Shown here piece after piece: positions 1 through 7,904 of a stretch of DNA of 64,000 nucleotides. The DNA is taken from contig CP172536.1 of NCBI GenBank assembly GCA_044598425.1, forward strand, positions 558,001 through 622,000, written 5' to 3'. Positions within the stretch are counted from its first letter, which is position 1. Each line of letters begins with the position of its first letter. The notes beneath the pieces were generated by a model. It did not search any database and was not told the DNA's origin. It saw nothing but the letters and a program-made list of their open reading frames with translations. The position numbers and the translations under genes were made by a program. The stretch comes from JAEVLT01 sp044598425 (lineage in GTDB: Bacteria > Bacillota > Bacilli > Bacillales > Cytobacillaceae).

Positions 1-776
1 ATTCCTTCATCATATGCGTAAATAAGATTAACCGGTGGGGTAGCAAAATATTTTCCCGGATCATTCATAATCGGGATCCAATTGTAAATGTCACAATAGT
101 AGGCGGGAACTCGCTTGATTTGCTTCCGAGCCTCGAGGGCGGATTGATTAAACGCCACGATTGCCAAACCGGGCGGTACGCCAATTGCTTTTTGGGAGCC
201 AGTCAAAATAATATCAATCTTTGCTTCTGCGCTGCCGTACGTCTTGCTCATATCCTCTTGCATCGCTGCTGTTGCGCAGACACCGTCGAGGATGACAAGA
301 GCGCCGTGTTTTTTTATGATTGGAACAAGTGCATCCAAATCCGCGGAAACACCGGTAGAAGTATCCGCATGGGTGATCGTAACAGCTTTGAAAGTGCCAG
401 CTGCAAGTGTTTTCTCAACATCTTCCGGATTTACCCGTTTTCCCCATTCTGATTGAAGCACATCAACTTCGATTCCATAGGCTTCCCCCAATTGAATGAA
501 CCGATCGCCAAAGTAACCTTGGCTGATGACTAAAATTTTCTCTCCGGCCTGGACAGTATTGACGAGAGCCATTTCCATCGCCAATGTTCCCGAACCGCTG
601 ATAACAAAGACTTCGCCATCTGTTTTCAGCAGTTCTTTTGTTTTTTCGATGGCGCGCCGATAGATGGCGACAAAACGTGGATCGGTATGGCTCCTTGTTT
701 CCGAAGCAAGCGCATCGTAAATCGAATCGACAACCGGTGTCGGACCAGGTATGAGCAGCATTTCCTTATTCCGCAT
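1..776 (-). CDS. class V aminotransferase (alanine/serine-glyoxylate type), C-terminus off the window
   Basis: PLP-dependent fold-type I aminotransferase of the class V family that includes alanine-glyoxylate, serine-pyruvate and ureidoglycine-glyoxylate enzymes. 258 residues are visible. They begin at ATG 776, preceded by a GGGGGAA ribosome site. The N-terminus has LLIPGPTPV and SHTDPRF, the glycine-rich cofactor contact VISGSGTLAMEM follows near residues 58-70, and the PLP lysine is K196 in LTGSQKAIGVPPG. About a third of the protein, the small C-terminal domain, lies beyond base 1. The exact amino donor cannot be told from this part; PucG-like or a general alanine-glyoxylate enzyme are both possible. 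It is cytosolic and transcribed leftward, away from the methyltransferase. Confidence 0.85.
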   Translation of the reverse strand, partial: MRNKEMLLIPGPTPVVDSIYDALASETRSHTDPRFVAIYRRAIEKTKELLKTDGEVFVISGSGTLAMEMALVNTVQAGEKILVISQGYFGDRFIQLGEAYGIEVDVLQSEWGKRVNPEDVEKTLAAGTFKAVTITHADTSTGVSADLDALVPIIKKHGALVILDGVCATAAMQEDMSKTYGSAEAKIDIILTGSQKAIGVPPGLAIVAFNQSALEARKQIKRVPAYYCDIYNWIPIMNDPGKYFATPPVNLIYAYDEG

Positions 777-941
777 GGTATTTCCCCCTTATGATGATAA
801 AATGAACCAGCAAATTAGACTTTTATTACTTCTATTTTTCATCGCTAAAAACCTGCTTTTTGAATCGATCATTTCCGACAAATTCAAATTTGTTTCAGAT
901 CATGTATAATAAAAATGAAAAAGATTACTGAGGGGAGAAGC

Positions 942-1064
942 GATGTCGATCCGATTTCAGCTGTTGTGCTTGCCGCGATTTTTTTCGGTGAAAGCATGAG
1001 TTTGATGCAAATGGCAGGCGAAGTGCTTATCCTAGGCTCGACGTTTGTAAGCGAGCGGTTTTAG
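942..1064 (+). pseudogene. C-terminal remnant of an EamA/DMT-family transporter
   Basis: One frame ends in a stop at 1062-1064 and encodes a peptide starting DVDPISAVVLAAIFFGE and ending LILGSTFVSERF. This is the typical last helix and tail of EamA (drug/metabolite transporter) proteins. A ribosome site (GAGGGGAGAAG) sits just upstream at about 930-940, but nearly all of the transporter is missing. It therefore looks like an internal deletion that joined the gene's front region to its last 40 codons. It is not expected to be functional. Confidence 0.7.
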
Positions 1065-1114
1065 CTAAAGGCGCATAAATGAGCGGATCAAAACGTTTAG
1101 CTGGGAGTTTAATT

Positions 1115-1708
1115 ATGAAGGATTATTTTTACGAAAAATTGTTAAACATCAAGACAGCAGGAGAACAGCAAGGATTCAATCCGACACGGCAATATCATCG
1201 TTATGAGCCGACTCCGTACATGGCTCTTGAGGAATTAATGGCAAACTATAAATTGAAAAGCAGCGACCGCATTGTTGATTTTGGATGCGGGAAGGGGCGG
1301 TTAAACTTCTTCTTTCATTATACTTGTGGTGCAGCTGTTGTTGGTGTGGAGATGAACGAAACGTTCTGCCAAAAAGCGCTTGATAATCTGAAAAATTATC
1401 GTAAAAAAACGAAGAAAATTCAATTTTTTTGCGGCAAGGCGGAAGATTATCCCGTTGATCCCCGGGATAATCGTTTTTATTTTTTTAATCCCTTCTCGGT
1501 CGAAATATTTCGCACGGTTATCAATAATTTGCTGCTATCGTATGAAGCAGCGCCGCGGGAAATGGAACTGATTTTGTATTATCCGGCAGATGATTATCTT
1601 TATTTTTTAGAAAAATACTCCCCGTTTGAATTGAAGATGGAAGTGGGTTTGCAGAATTTGTATGAACACGATCCATATGAACGTTTTTTAATTTACCGGT
1701 TTGGTTAA
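1115..1708 (+). CDS. class I SAM-dependent methyltransferase
   Basis: 197-residue predicted cytosolic methyltransferase. The SAM-binding motif I is IVDFGCGKGRLNF, followed by an acidic motif II (VVGVEMNE). Motif IV-like FYFFNPFS replaces the more common DPPY, and the target of methylation is unknown. An in-frame ATG at 1079 exists, but ATG 1115 has GGGAG six to seven bases upstream, so the shorter start is preferred. The downstream membrane protease gene begins only 16 bases after the stop, suggesting co-transcription. It could be an rRNA, protein or small-molecule methylase; sequence alone does not decide. Confidence 0.8.
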   Translation: MKDYFYEKLLNIKTAGEQQGFNPTRQYHRYEPTPYMALEELMANYKLKSSDRIVDFGCGKGRLNFFFHYTCGAAVVGVEMNETFCQKALDNLKNYRKKTKKIQFFCGKAEDYPVDPRDNRFYFFNPFSVEIFRTVINNLLLSYEAAPREMELILYYPADDYLYFLEKYSPFELKMEVGLQNLYEHDPYERFLIYRFG

Positions 1709-1724
1709 TAGAGAGGGAATGAAA

Positions 1725-2561
1725 ATGAATGTGGTCCTGTCAATTATTCAATTGTTATGGATGAGCTTTGTCCAATTGTTCTATTTGCTGGGAGTATTGA
1801 TTGGAAGTGGTCTGCTCTTAGGCTATTTTGAAAAGCTTTCCAACACCTTGCTGGTTCGGGCTTTTGGACTAAAGGGATTATTGCTGACGGCTTGGCTCGG
1901 TACGCCGATCCATGAATTGGGGCACTTGCTTATGTGCTTTCTTTGGGGGCATCGGGTGACGCGGGTGAAGCTGTTGCGGTTGAACAGTCCGGATGGCGTA
2001 CTTGGGTATGTGGAGCATGAATACAACCGCAACAGCATTTATCAGCGAATCGGGAATTTTTTCATCGGCCTGGGTCCACTTTTTAGCGGAATTACGGCAT
2101 TGTTGCTTGGCATGTATTTATTAGTGCCTCAATCTTTTGCTGCTTTTCAAACCCAAATTCAGCAGCGACCTGTTTTGGAAAAATTAGATCTGAATGGATT
2201 TTCGATTCTTGAAAAGGCAGTCACTGTGATCGGGAAAAGCTTTTTTACAATTGACAATCTCCTGCAGCCCTCCTTTTGGCTGTTTTTGCTTTTTGCCATT
2301 AGCATATCTTCCCATATGGCATTAAGCAGGGAAGATATCCATAATTCGGCCAATGGCCTGACAACGATTTTTTTCATCCTGTTTTTGTTTAATGTTTACG
2401 CTAAATTCACGAATATTAATAGTGATCAAGTAATTGGAAAAATTGCCGAATACAATACTTATGTGCTCACATTCTCAAGTGTGGCAATCTTTTTCTCGCT
2501 TTTAACGCTTGGTTTTACTTTCTTGATTTACCAGGTCAAAGTGCTGCGCCAGAAATGGTAG
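1725..2561 (+). CDS. M50-like membrane metalloprotease homologue
   Basis: 279-residue polytopic membrane protein. An early hydrophobic segment is followed by a zinc-protease signature HELGH inside TPIHELGHLLMCFLWGH, placed at the end of a membrane helix as in site-2-protease relatives. Three or four more hydrophobic segments follow (around residues 105-130, 185-200, 215-230 and 245-270). The second metal ligand motif of classical M50 enzymes (NxxPxxxLDG) is not evident, so this may be a divergent or non-proteolytic member. ATG 1725 is chosen because AGAGAGGG lies 8 bases upstream; a TTG at 1701 would overlap the previous gene. Probably co-transcribed with the methyltransferase. Confidence 0.65.
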   Translation: MNVVLSIIQLLWMSFVQLFYLLGVLIGSGLLLGYFEKLSNTLLVRAFGLKGLLLTAWLGTPIHELGHLLMCFLWGHRVTRVKLLRLNSPDGVLGYVEHEYNRNSIYQRIGNFFIGLGPLFSGITALLLGMYLLVPQSFAAFQTQIQQRPVLEKLDLNGFSILEKAVTVIGKSFFTIDNLLQPSFWLFLLFAISISSHMALSREDIHNSANGLTTIFFILFLFNVYAKFTNINSDQVIGKIAEYNTYVLTFSSVAIFFSLLTLGFTFLIYQVKVLRQKW

Positions 2562-2638
2562 ATTAGTGAAGGCGGTACTCCCAAAATGATTTAAAAGGGG
2601 CATAAGGAAGTAGATATTCTCCAGCAAATTCTTTTTTA

Positions 2639-2800
2639 TATTGCTTTTATTGGGATACTTATTCAAAAGAAGCTCATGCCGGAATTACGCAAATGTATGT
2701 TGAGGATGAAAGATTTAAAGACTACTATGACAAAAAACAATCGGGAACCGCAGCGTTTTTACGAGATGCAGTTCGAATCTACACCGGCATCGGTCAATAA
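2639..2800 (+). pseudogene. C-terminal remnant of a MerR-type regulator with TipAS domain
   Basis: A 52-codon open stretch ending at TAA 2798-2800 encodes a peptide with GITQMYVEDERFKDYYDKK followed by SGTAAFLRDAVRIYTG. That is the end of the antibiotic-binding TipAS domain found behind MerR DNA-binding domains (TipA, Mta). No start or DNA-binding part is present upstream. The remnant keeps its own terminator (2802-2828), which suggests a 5' deletion of a once complete gene. Confidence 0.7.
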
Positions 2801-2801
2801 A

Positions 2802-2828
2802 AATCACCTGCATGGGTGATTTTTTTTA
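2802..2828 (+). terminator. Rho-independent terminator
   Basis: AATCACC and GGGTGATT form a short stem around a TGCAT loop, followed by a run of eight T. It directly follows the TipAS remnant stop codon. Confidence 0.8.
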
Positions 2829-2904
2829 CGAAAAATTTACAAGCAAACAAGTTTATTCGCTTTATAATTAATAGTGGTAAATTAGACAAATTAAAGGTGG
2901 CAAA

Positions 2905-3759
2905 ATGAAAAAATTATTGGACTATCTTGGCTTTTTATACTTAAATCGAGAACGGTTTTATCAGGAATACAATCGGGAGAGGGAACTGCAAACGTTGATG
3001 GATGCCAGAAAAATTACCACCGTTTTTCAGCCCATTCTTTCGCTGGAACATGGTTCCACCATGGGGTTTGAAGTTCTAAATCGTCCGGAGAGCTCGCCGT
3101 TTTTTCCGACAACAGAAAAATTTTACGACTATGTAGGAAGTAGCCGCGCGGTTTTTGGAACGGAACAATTTTTACGAAATCTTTCACTTGAGCGCTATTC
3201 GATGCAAATAAAAACTTCACCGCAGTTTCAAGATCGATTAGTGTTTCTGAATATCCAGCCGCAGGTGTTGGCAGATCCATCGTACAAAAGCGGAAAGACG
3301 CTGGAGTTATTGGACAAATACGGCCTTTCTCCAGATCAAATTGTTTTAGAATTGACGGAAAAAGAGGCGGTTATTGATTATGAACAATTTGAAAAAATTG
3401 TTGCCCATTATCGCCAGCAAGGGTTCCGGATTGCAGTCGACGACGCCGGGACAGGTTATAATAGTTTAAAAACATTAGGTTATTTAAAACCTGAGTTTAT
3501 TAAAATTGACAAATCGCTGATTCGAGCGATTGAAGAACACCCGACGCAACAGCAGTTGGTGGAACTGCTGCTAGAGTTTGCCCAGCAATCGAAAACGCTT
3601 GTTATTGCAGAGGGAATTGAGACACTGTCAGAACTGAGATTTTTGCAAAAGCTGGGGATTCAGTTTGGACAAGGATTCGCCCTTGGCCGCCCAGAACAAG
3701 TATTAGTCGATGGGAAATTGCCGTTGACAAAGCCGATTATTCGCAAACAGTTAAGCTGA
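2905..3759 (+). CDS. EAL-domain cyclic-di-GMP phosphodiesterase
   Basis: 284 residues with a short N-terminal helix region (1-35) and then a single EAL domain with no GGDEF or sensor domain. The signature is EVL (residues 56-58) in GFEVLNRP, a tolerated ExL variant. Metal and catalytic motifs are present: ELTEKEA, the double aspartate in AVDDAGTGYNS, FIKIDKSL, AEGIET and FGQGFALGRP. This predicts an active enzyme hydrolysing c-di-GMP to pGpG. There is no membrane segment, so it is expected in the cytosol. It stands alone between the TipAS remnant and uppP. Confidence 0.9.
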   Translation: MKKLLDYLGFLYLNRERFYQEYNRERELQTLMDARKITTVFQPILSLEHGSTMGFEVLNRPESSPFFPTTEKFYDYVGSSRAVFGTEQFLRNLSLERYSMQIKTSPQFQDRLVFLNIQPQVLADPSYKSGKTLELLDKYGLSPDQIVLELTEKEAVIDYEQFEKIVAHYRQQGFRIAVDDAGTGYNSLKTLGYLKPEFIKIDKSLIRAIEEHPTQQQLVELLLEFAQQSKTLVIAEGIETLSELRFLQKLGIQFGQGFALGRPEQVLVDGKLPLTKPIIRKQLS

Positions 3760-3871
3760 ACGATTTCTTTTCTGGATGTGTTTTAAATCTATTGCATTTT
3801 AGAGGCTTGGTCGGTTAGAGTATATAGGTGTGATAACAATATTGGGGCTGCGCGAATAAGGAGGAAGAAAA

Positions 3872-4672
3872 TTGTTTCATTATATTATAGCGATTATTAT
3901 GGGAATGGTCGAAGGTCTGACTGAATTTATTCCCGTATCTTCTACAGGGCACTTAATTTTAACAGGGGAGCTTCTCAACTATACTGGAGAAGCATCGAAA
4001 ACATTTGAAATTTTTATCCAGCTAGGTTCCATTCTTGCGGTCGTAGTTGTTTATTGGCGGAGATTTATTGTTCTAGTTGAGGGTGTTTTTTCGAAAGAAA
4101 AACGCCAAGGTTTGAATTTTATTCATGTGATTTTGGCGATGATCCCGGCCGTTGTGCTTGGTTTGATTGCCCATGATGCAATTAAAAACTATCTATTTTC
4201 ATCTACTACCGTTGTGATTGGCCTGATTGCCGGCGGTGTTTTAATGATTTTTGCTGAAAATAAGAAAAACAATCATCCAACAACCAATTTAGATGCTTTA
4301 ACGTATCGGCAAGCTTTTAATATTGGTTTATTCCAGTGTTTAGCATTGTGGCCTGGCTTCTCACGCTCAGGTTCAACCATTGCAGGCGGTTTGCTCACAG
4401 GGACAAGCCATCGGGTTGCGGCTGATTTTACGTTTATTGTCGCGGTGCCGATGATGGTCGCAGCATCCGGACTTGATTTATTAAAAAGCTATAAATATTT
4501 ATCAGCAAGCGATATTCCGTTCTTTGGTGTAGGTTTTATTACCGCATTTATTGTTGCATTATTTGCAATCAAAGTTTTCTTGAAACTCATTTCCAAAGTT
4601 AAATTAAAGCCATTTGCCTATTATCGTTTTCTGATAGCCATCATTTTTATCATTTATATGGCATTAAAATAA
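3872..4672 (+). CDS. uppP: undecaprenyl-diphosphatase UppP (BacA family)
   Basis: 266-residue integral membrane enzyme that dephosphorylates undecaprenyl pyrophosphate to recycle the cell-wall lipid carrier; overexpression of the family gives bacitracin resistance. Both signature blocks are intact: EGLTEFIPVSSTGHLIL near the N-terminus and WPGFSRSGSTIAGGLL in the second half. The length equals the family norm. Translation starts at TTG 3872, with a strong AAGGAGGAAG ribosome site at 3859-3868. A terminator follows within 10 bases, so it is a single-gene unit. Confidence 0.95.
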   Translation: MFHYIIAIIMGMVEGLTEFIPVSSTGHLILTGELLNYTGEASKTFEIFIQLGSILAVVVVYWRRFIVLVEGVFSKEKRQGLNFIHVILAMIPAVVLGLIAHDAIKNYLFSSTTVVIGLIAGGVLMIFAENKKNNHPTTNLDALTYRQAFNIGLFQCLALWPGFSRSGSTIAGGLLTGTSHRVAADFTFIVAVPMMVAASGLDLLKSYKYLSASDIPFFGVGFITAFIVALFAIKVFLKLISKVKLKPFAYYRFLIAIIFIIYMALK

Positions 4673-4681
4673 TCGATTCAA

Positions 4682-4711
4682 AAAACTCATCCGGACGGAT
4701 GAGTTTTTTTA
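4682..4711 (+). terminator. uppP terminator
   Basis: Stem AAACTCATCCG/CGGATGAGTTT with loop GA(C) and a T-run, starting 10 bases after the uppP stop. Confidence 0.85.
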
Positions 4712-4714
4712 TAA

Positions 4715-4958
4715 TATCAGAATTTATATCTGAACTTCGATCACTGTCTAGCGAGAAGCGCCCTATCGACTAGCGTGCTTCGTCCTTCTCCCTACGATAA
4801 GTCAACATCGGCTCGCTACGCTCACCGTGTTTCCTTTATCTTTAGTCGAAGGGCCTCCAGTCCGTACGCCGATGAGCACAAAGGAAAGCTTCTGTGAATT
4901 TGCTTCGCACAAACAAGCAGTTGTTGCTTGTTCCGAAGGGCGCTTGCGCTTTTCTTAT
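4715..4958. repeat. dispersed palindromic repeat R1, copy A
   Basis: Begins TATCAGAATTTATATCTGAA and ends GGCGCTTGCGCTTTTCTTAT. Near-terminal inverted repeats (AGCGnnAAGCGCC on the left, GGCGCTTGCGCT on the right) flank a core shared with copy C at 62913-63091. Copy A carries about 55 extra bases near the right end, including a small AACAAGCA/TGCTTGTT hairpin. No coding potential. Confidence 0.8.
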
Positions 4959-4960
4959 AC

Positions 4961-5147
4961 TATCAGAATTTATATCTGAACTTCGATAACTGTCTAGCGC
5001 AAGCGCCCTATCGGCTACGTCGCTTCCCTCGCCTCGTCTACGGATTGTCGAGAACGAAAGACTACCGTCTTTCGAATCTCCTTTATCTCACTCGGCTTTA
5101 GTCCACCTCCTTACGTCGATGAGCAAGGGCGCTTGCGCTTTCCTTAT
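4961..5147. repeat. dispersed palindromic repeat R1, copy B
   Basis: The same 38-base left end and the same right end as copy A, directly abutting it in the same orientation, with a diverged core. The exact inverted ends are AGCGCAAGCGCC and GGCGCTTGCGCT. Its right edge coincides with the point where the neighbouring transposase fragment loses homology, so it probably truncated that gene. Confidence 0.8.
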
Positions 5148-5408
5148 AGCCATATGTCCAGCCTTACAAACATACATGCCCGCATCTTTATTAAATTCAA
5201 ATTCATCTTCTTTTTTTCGATTCCCTTGTGTAACCACTGGATTTAATTTAGCTACTAATTTGATGTCATTCTCTTTTGTATATTCAATATTACCTTTTTC
5301 AGAATAGGCTGCATCACTAATTACAGTTTCAACTTTCATCCCAGCTTTGATGCTTTTTTCAATCAGTGTTTCTAATTGATTACCGTCATTACTATAATTA
5401 TACAGCAA
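5148..5408 (-). pseudogene. IS1182-type transposase fragment
   Basis: About 87 codons read leftward from about 5408, containing ISDAAYSEKGNIEYTKEND and later MYVCKAGHMA. This is the mid part of DDE transposases of the IS1182 group (a cysteine/GHMA block follows the second catalytic region). The reading frame runs into repeat copy B at about 5147, and nothing of the remaining transposase is found beyond copies A and B. The 5' part is also missing. Non-functional. Confidence 0.7.
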
Positions 5409-5474
5409 AAAAGGTATAATCCTCTTACTAATGAGAAATTATACCTTTTTAAATTTAGCCTAGGTAAAAGAACT

Positions 5475-5620
5475 CTGTTGATTGGAGCGGAAGGCGACGA
5501 AGACTCCTCGAAAATGCTCGCATTTCCTTCGTGCGGTGTTGTTTCAATGAAGCTAATTCAAAGTCCTGCGGGAGTACGGGACAGGGGAGACCCCGCAGGC
5601 GCCAAAGCGAGATGGCCGAC
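5475..5620. repeat. palindromic repeat R2, partial copy
   Basis: Starts CTGTTGATTGGAGCGGAAGG, the same left end as the copy at 6259. Its interior (around ATTTCCTTCGTGCGGTG) is the reverse complement of part of the second copy. The right end is lost. The bases after it up to 5788 hold only a weak AAACCCA/TGGGTTT hairpin (5728-5764) and no convincing gene. Confidence 0.7.
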
Positions 5621-5788
5621 AATCTTGGGCTCATGACAGTAGGGTTTATTCGGAACCAAAGCTTTAATATTTATACCCATGACTGGAGAATTACAAAGGA
5701 AGAAACAGAAATGGGATCATAAAATCAAACCCAGCCGGAATGAAACATTCTTGGTGGGTTTTTATATGTTAACTTATCGCTCAGTAGA

Positions 5789-6219
5789 TACCAATAAAAG
5801 GGAAAAAACTGGTTGACAGAGGTGTCTATCGCCCGATAAGTACCAATAAAAGGGAAAAAACTGGTTGACAGAGGTGTCTGTCACCAAGCAAATACCAGTA
5901 AAAGGGAAAAAACTGGTTGATAGAACTGTTTATCGCCCGGTAAATACCAGTAAAAGGGAAAAATCTGGTTGATAGAGGTGTCTATCACCCGGTAAGTACC
6001 AGTAAAAGGGAAAAAACTGGTTGATAGAACTGTCTATCGCCCGGTAAGTACCAGTAAAAGGGAAAAAACTGGTTGACAGAGGTGTCTATCGCCCGATAAG
6101 TACCAATAAAAGGGAAAAAACTGGTTGATAGAATTGTCTATCGCCCGGTAAATACCAGTAAAAGGGAAAAAACTGGTTGATAGAGGTGTCTATCACCCGG
6201 TAAATACTAGTAAATGAGA
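5789..6219. repeat. 52-bp tandem repeat array (8 full units plus a partial)
   Basis: Units start TACCA at 5789, 5841, 5893, 5945, 5997, 6049, 6101 and 6153, with a degenerating ninth at 6205. Each unit contains two dyads: ACCAGT...ACTGGT around an A/G-rich loop (AAAAGGGAAAAA), and GATAGA-GGTG-TCTATC. Substitutions are few and mostly transitions inside the arms. There are no variable spacers, so it is not a CRISPR, and no open frame runs through it. Confidence 0.95.
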
Positions 6220-6258
6220 AAGGCCTAGATAAACTATGCTTAATTCAGTTCTTGCACC

Positions 6259-6565
6259 CTGTTGATTGGAGCGGATGGCACCGACTCCAGCGGGAAAAGC
6301 AGGTTAAGGGAGACTCCGCAGACCATTGAAAAAGCTCCCTTGAAATAGCACCGCACGAAGGAAATGCGCATGCCTTTTCAGAGCATAGTGACAAGGAGGC
6401 TCCCCGGTACGCCCGCGGAAAGCGAAGCGCCTGGAGCGGAAATCAACAGCCAATTTAGACACACAACCCTAAATTTAAAGGGACTTTTTCAGTGCCCTCC
6501 GCCAAAGCGACGAGGAGGCTCCCGACCGCCCGCGGAAAGCGAGTGCCTGGAGCGGAAATCAACAG
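6259..6565. repeat. palindromic repeat R2, composite copy with duplicated right end
   Basis: Left end CTGTTGATTGGAGCGGA at 6259. The right end TGGAGCGGAAATCAACAG occurs twice, ending at 6449 and at 6565. The right-end segment (GAGGAGGCTCCC through the terminal repeat) is duplicated about 116 bases apart. The termini are inverted repeats of each other. Such GC-richer palindromic elements are common in intergenic Bacillus DNA. Confidence 0.8.
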
Positions 6566-6619
6566 CCTCCGTTTATCAGCCAAACCAAAAAGGATCGGGC
6601 TGTTTTTGCCCGGTTTTTC

Positions 6620-7147
6620 TTATGCAACCAGAAAATGAAAGGATAAATAACCAATGACCGAGCCAATGATGCCTCCTGCCAAAACGTCCGATGGATAATG
6701 CAGACCTAAATATATTCGAGAACTGCCGACAAATAAAGCTAATGGTAAAAGAACAAAAGTGAAAGCGGGTATGAATAAAATGAAAGGTGTTACGATCGAA
6801 AAAATAGCGGTTGTATGTCCTGAAGGAAAGGAATGATCTTTTAGCGGATTAGAAGGAAACTTCGTTTTTTCAAGAATTAAGTAGGGCCTTTGCCGCGGGA
6901 ACCGTTTTTTAACAAATTGGACAGGCAAATGGCTTACGGCTAAAGCGAGAGCACTGGATAAGGAAGTCAGCCGCGCCTCATTCGAAGTGACAAGAATGAG
7001 AAACAGGGTGAAACCAATCGTAAAAAAGGCTCCGCCGATGTTCGTAATGGTTCGAAAAATAAAATTTAAAAATCGTTTATCAAAGTGGCGATTCAATCCT
7101 CGGAAAATTTGACATTCAAATTGGTAAAAAGCCTCAATCAATCTCAT
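6620..7147 (-). CDS. PAP2-family membrane phosphatase
   Basis: 175-residue integral membrane lipid phosphatase, probably acting on undecaprenyl pyrophosphate or phosphatidylglycerol phosphate on the outer face of the membrane. All three PAP2 motifs are present: KKRFPRQRP (KxxxxxxRP), the PSGH of DHSFPSGHTT, and SRIYLGLHYPSD (SRxxxxxHxxxD). Five or six hydrophobic segments surround them. It is transcribed leftward into the R2 repeat region. Together with uppP, 2 kb away, the window has two lipid-carrier phosphatases. Confidence 0.88.
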   Translation of the reverse strand: MRLIEAFYQFECQIFRGLNRHFDKRFLNFIFRTITNIGGAFFTIGFTLFLILVTSNEARLTSLSSALALAVSHLPVQFVKKRFPRQRPYLILEKTKFPSNPLKDHSFPSGHTTAIFSIVTPFILFIPAFTFVLLPLALFVGSSRIYLGLHYPSDVLAGGIIGSVIGYLSFHFLVA

Positions 7148-7397
7148 TTTATCTTCCCCTTTTTAAAATGAAATTCAGTCAAAATCAATCGCTTTTATGG
7201 CATTAACACTGCCAACCCTTAACCCCATCATATCACACTTTTTTCCGTTATATCGGCTATAAATCTGTTTATTCAAATAAATAGTCAAACGTTCCGGTTG
7301 AAATTTGGAAAGGGATATTTTGTTATTAATAGACAAGGATAATAATGATTGACTTTAGTGGTAAACAAATTTATAATCAGAAAATGTAACGTACCTG
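7148..7397. other. intergenic region between PAP2 gene and amt operon
   Basis: AT-rich, divergent promoter region of about 345 bases in total. Apart from the TnrA box at 7398 no gene, repeat or hairpin of note is visible. Confidence 0.6.
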
Positions 7398-7414
7398 TGT
7401 AAGGAAATCTAACA
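7398..7414. promoter_or_regulatory. TnrA/GlnR operator upstream of amt operon 1
   Basis: TGTAAGGAAATCTAACA matches the TnrA/GlnR consensus TGTNA-N7-TNACA at every fixed position. It lies 80 bases before the start of the first gene of the amt operon, compatible with activation by TnrA under nitrogen limitation. Confidence 0.85.
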
Positions 7415-7493
7415 TATATTCTTTTTTGAGAAAATTAACTAGTTGGTGTCTGTGGATTAACAAAATAAAGTTTTATTTGTTAGGGGATGTAAC

Positions 7494-7904
7494 ATGATTG
7501 CGGTGAATGATTATTATCAAAATCCTGTTTTTTGGCTCTCTTCGAAACAATTGGTTGAGGCATTAGAAGCGATCAAAGAAATGAAACAAAATGAGATTGA
7601 AATAATTAAAGAAAAGATTAAGCAGTTTGAGCAAAAAAGAAGATCCCATGAAGTTTGGTACCAGTCACTTCCCCCAGTTCGGAAGTTTTTTGCCGGACGT
7701 CCGCCCGTTCATCACCAAGCTGTCGAATATCTTGTGAATGTTAAAGAAAGATTTCAACAAATCGAACAAATCAATCACAAAATTTCCGAAATCAACCGAC
7801 TGATTCAGGAGATTTATGCTGAGCCGGATATGGAAAAAATGGTTTTGGCAAATGATATAATCGATGACCTTAAACGATGGATGGAAGGGGGGGGCAATGA
7901 ATGA
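7494..7904 (+). CDS. small coiled-coil protein coupled to ammonium transporter
   Basis: 136 residues, no family recognised. Two long charged helices (about residues 20-52 and 80-112) have heptad-like spacing of I/L/V and are separated by a basic, proline-containing link with VRKFFAGRPPVHH. No signal peptide or membrane segment, so probably cytosolic. Its stop overlaps the amt start (ATGA at 7901-7904), so translation is coupled, and the pair shares the TnrA operator at 7398. It is not a PII protein: the length is similar but none of the T-loop or PII sequence features are present. A role in Amt assembly or regulation is an inference from position only. Confidence 0.7.
   Translation: MIAVNDYYQNPVFWLSSKQLVEALEAIKEMKQNEIEIIKEKIKQFEQKRRSHEVWYQSLPPVRKFFAGRPPVHHQAVEYLVNVKERFQQIEQINHKISEINRLIQEIYAEPDMEKMVLANDIIDDLKRWMEGGGNE

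Noticed and set aside
120..456. Plus-strand ORFs at the left edge
   Set aside because: They are antisense to the clear aminotransferase gene and have no family features.
5789..6219. CRISPR-like array
   Set aside because: The 52-bp units follow one another directly without unique spacers, and no cas genes are present.
6364..6657. 97-codon plus-strand ORF
   Set aside because: It lies almost wholly within repeat R2; its repeated peptide pieces come from the duplicated repeat end.
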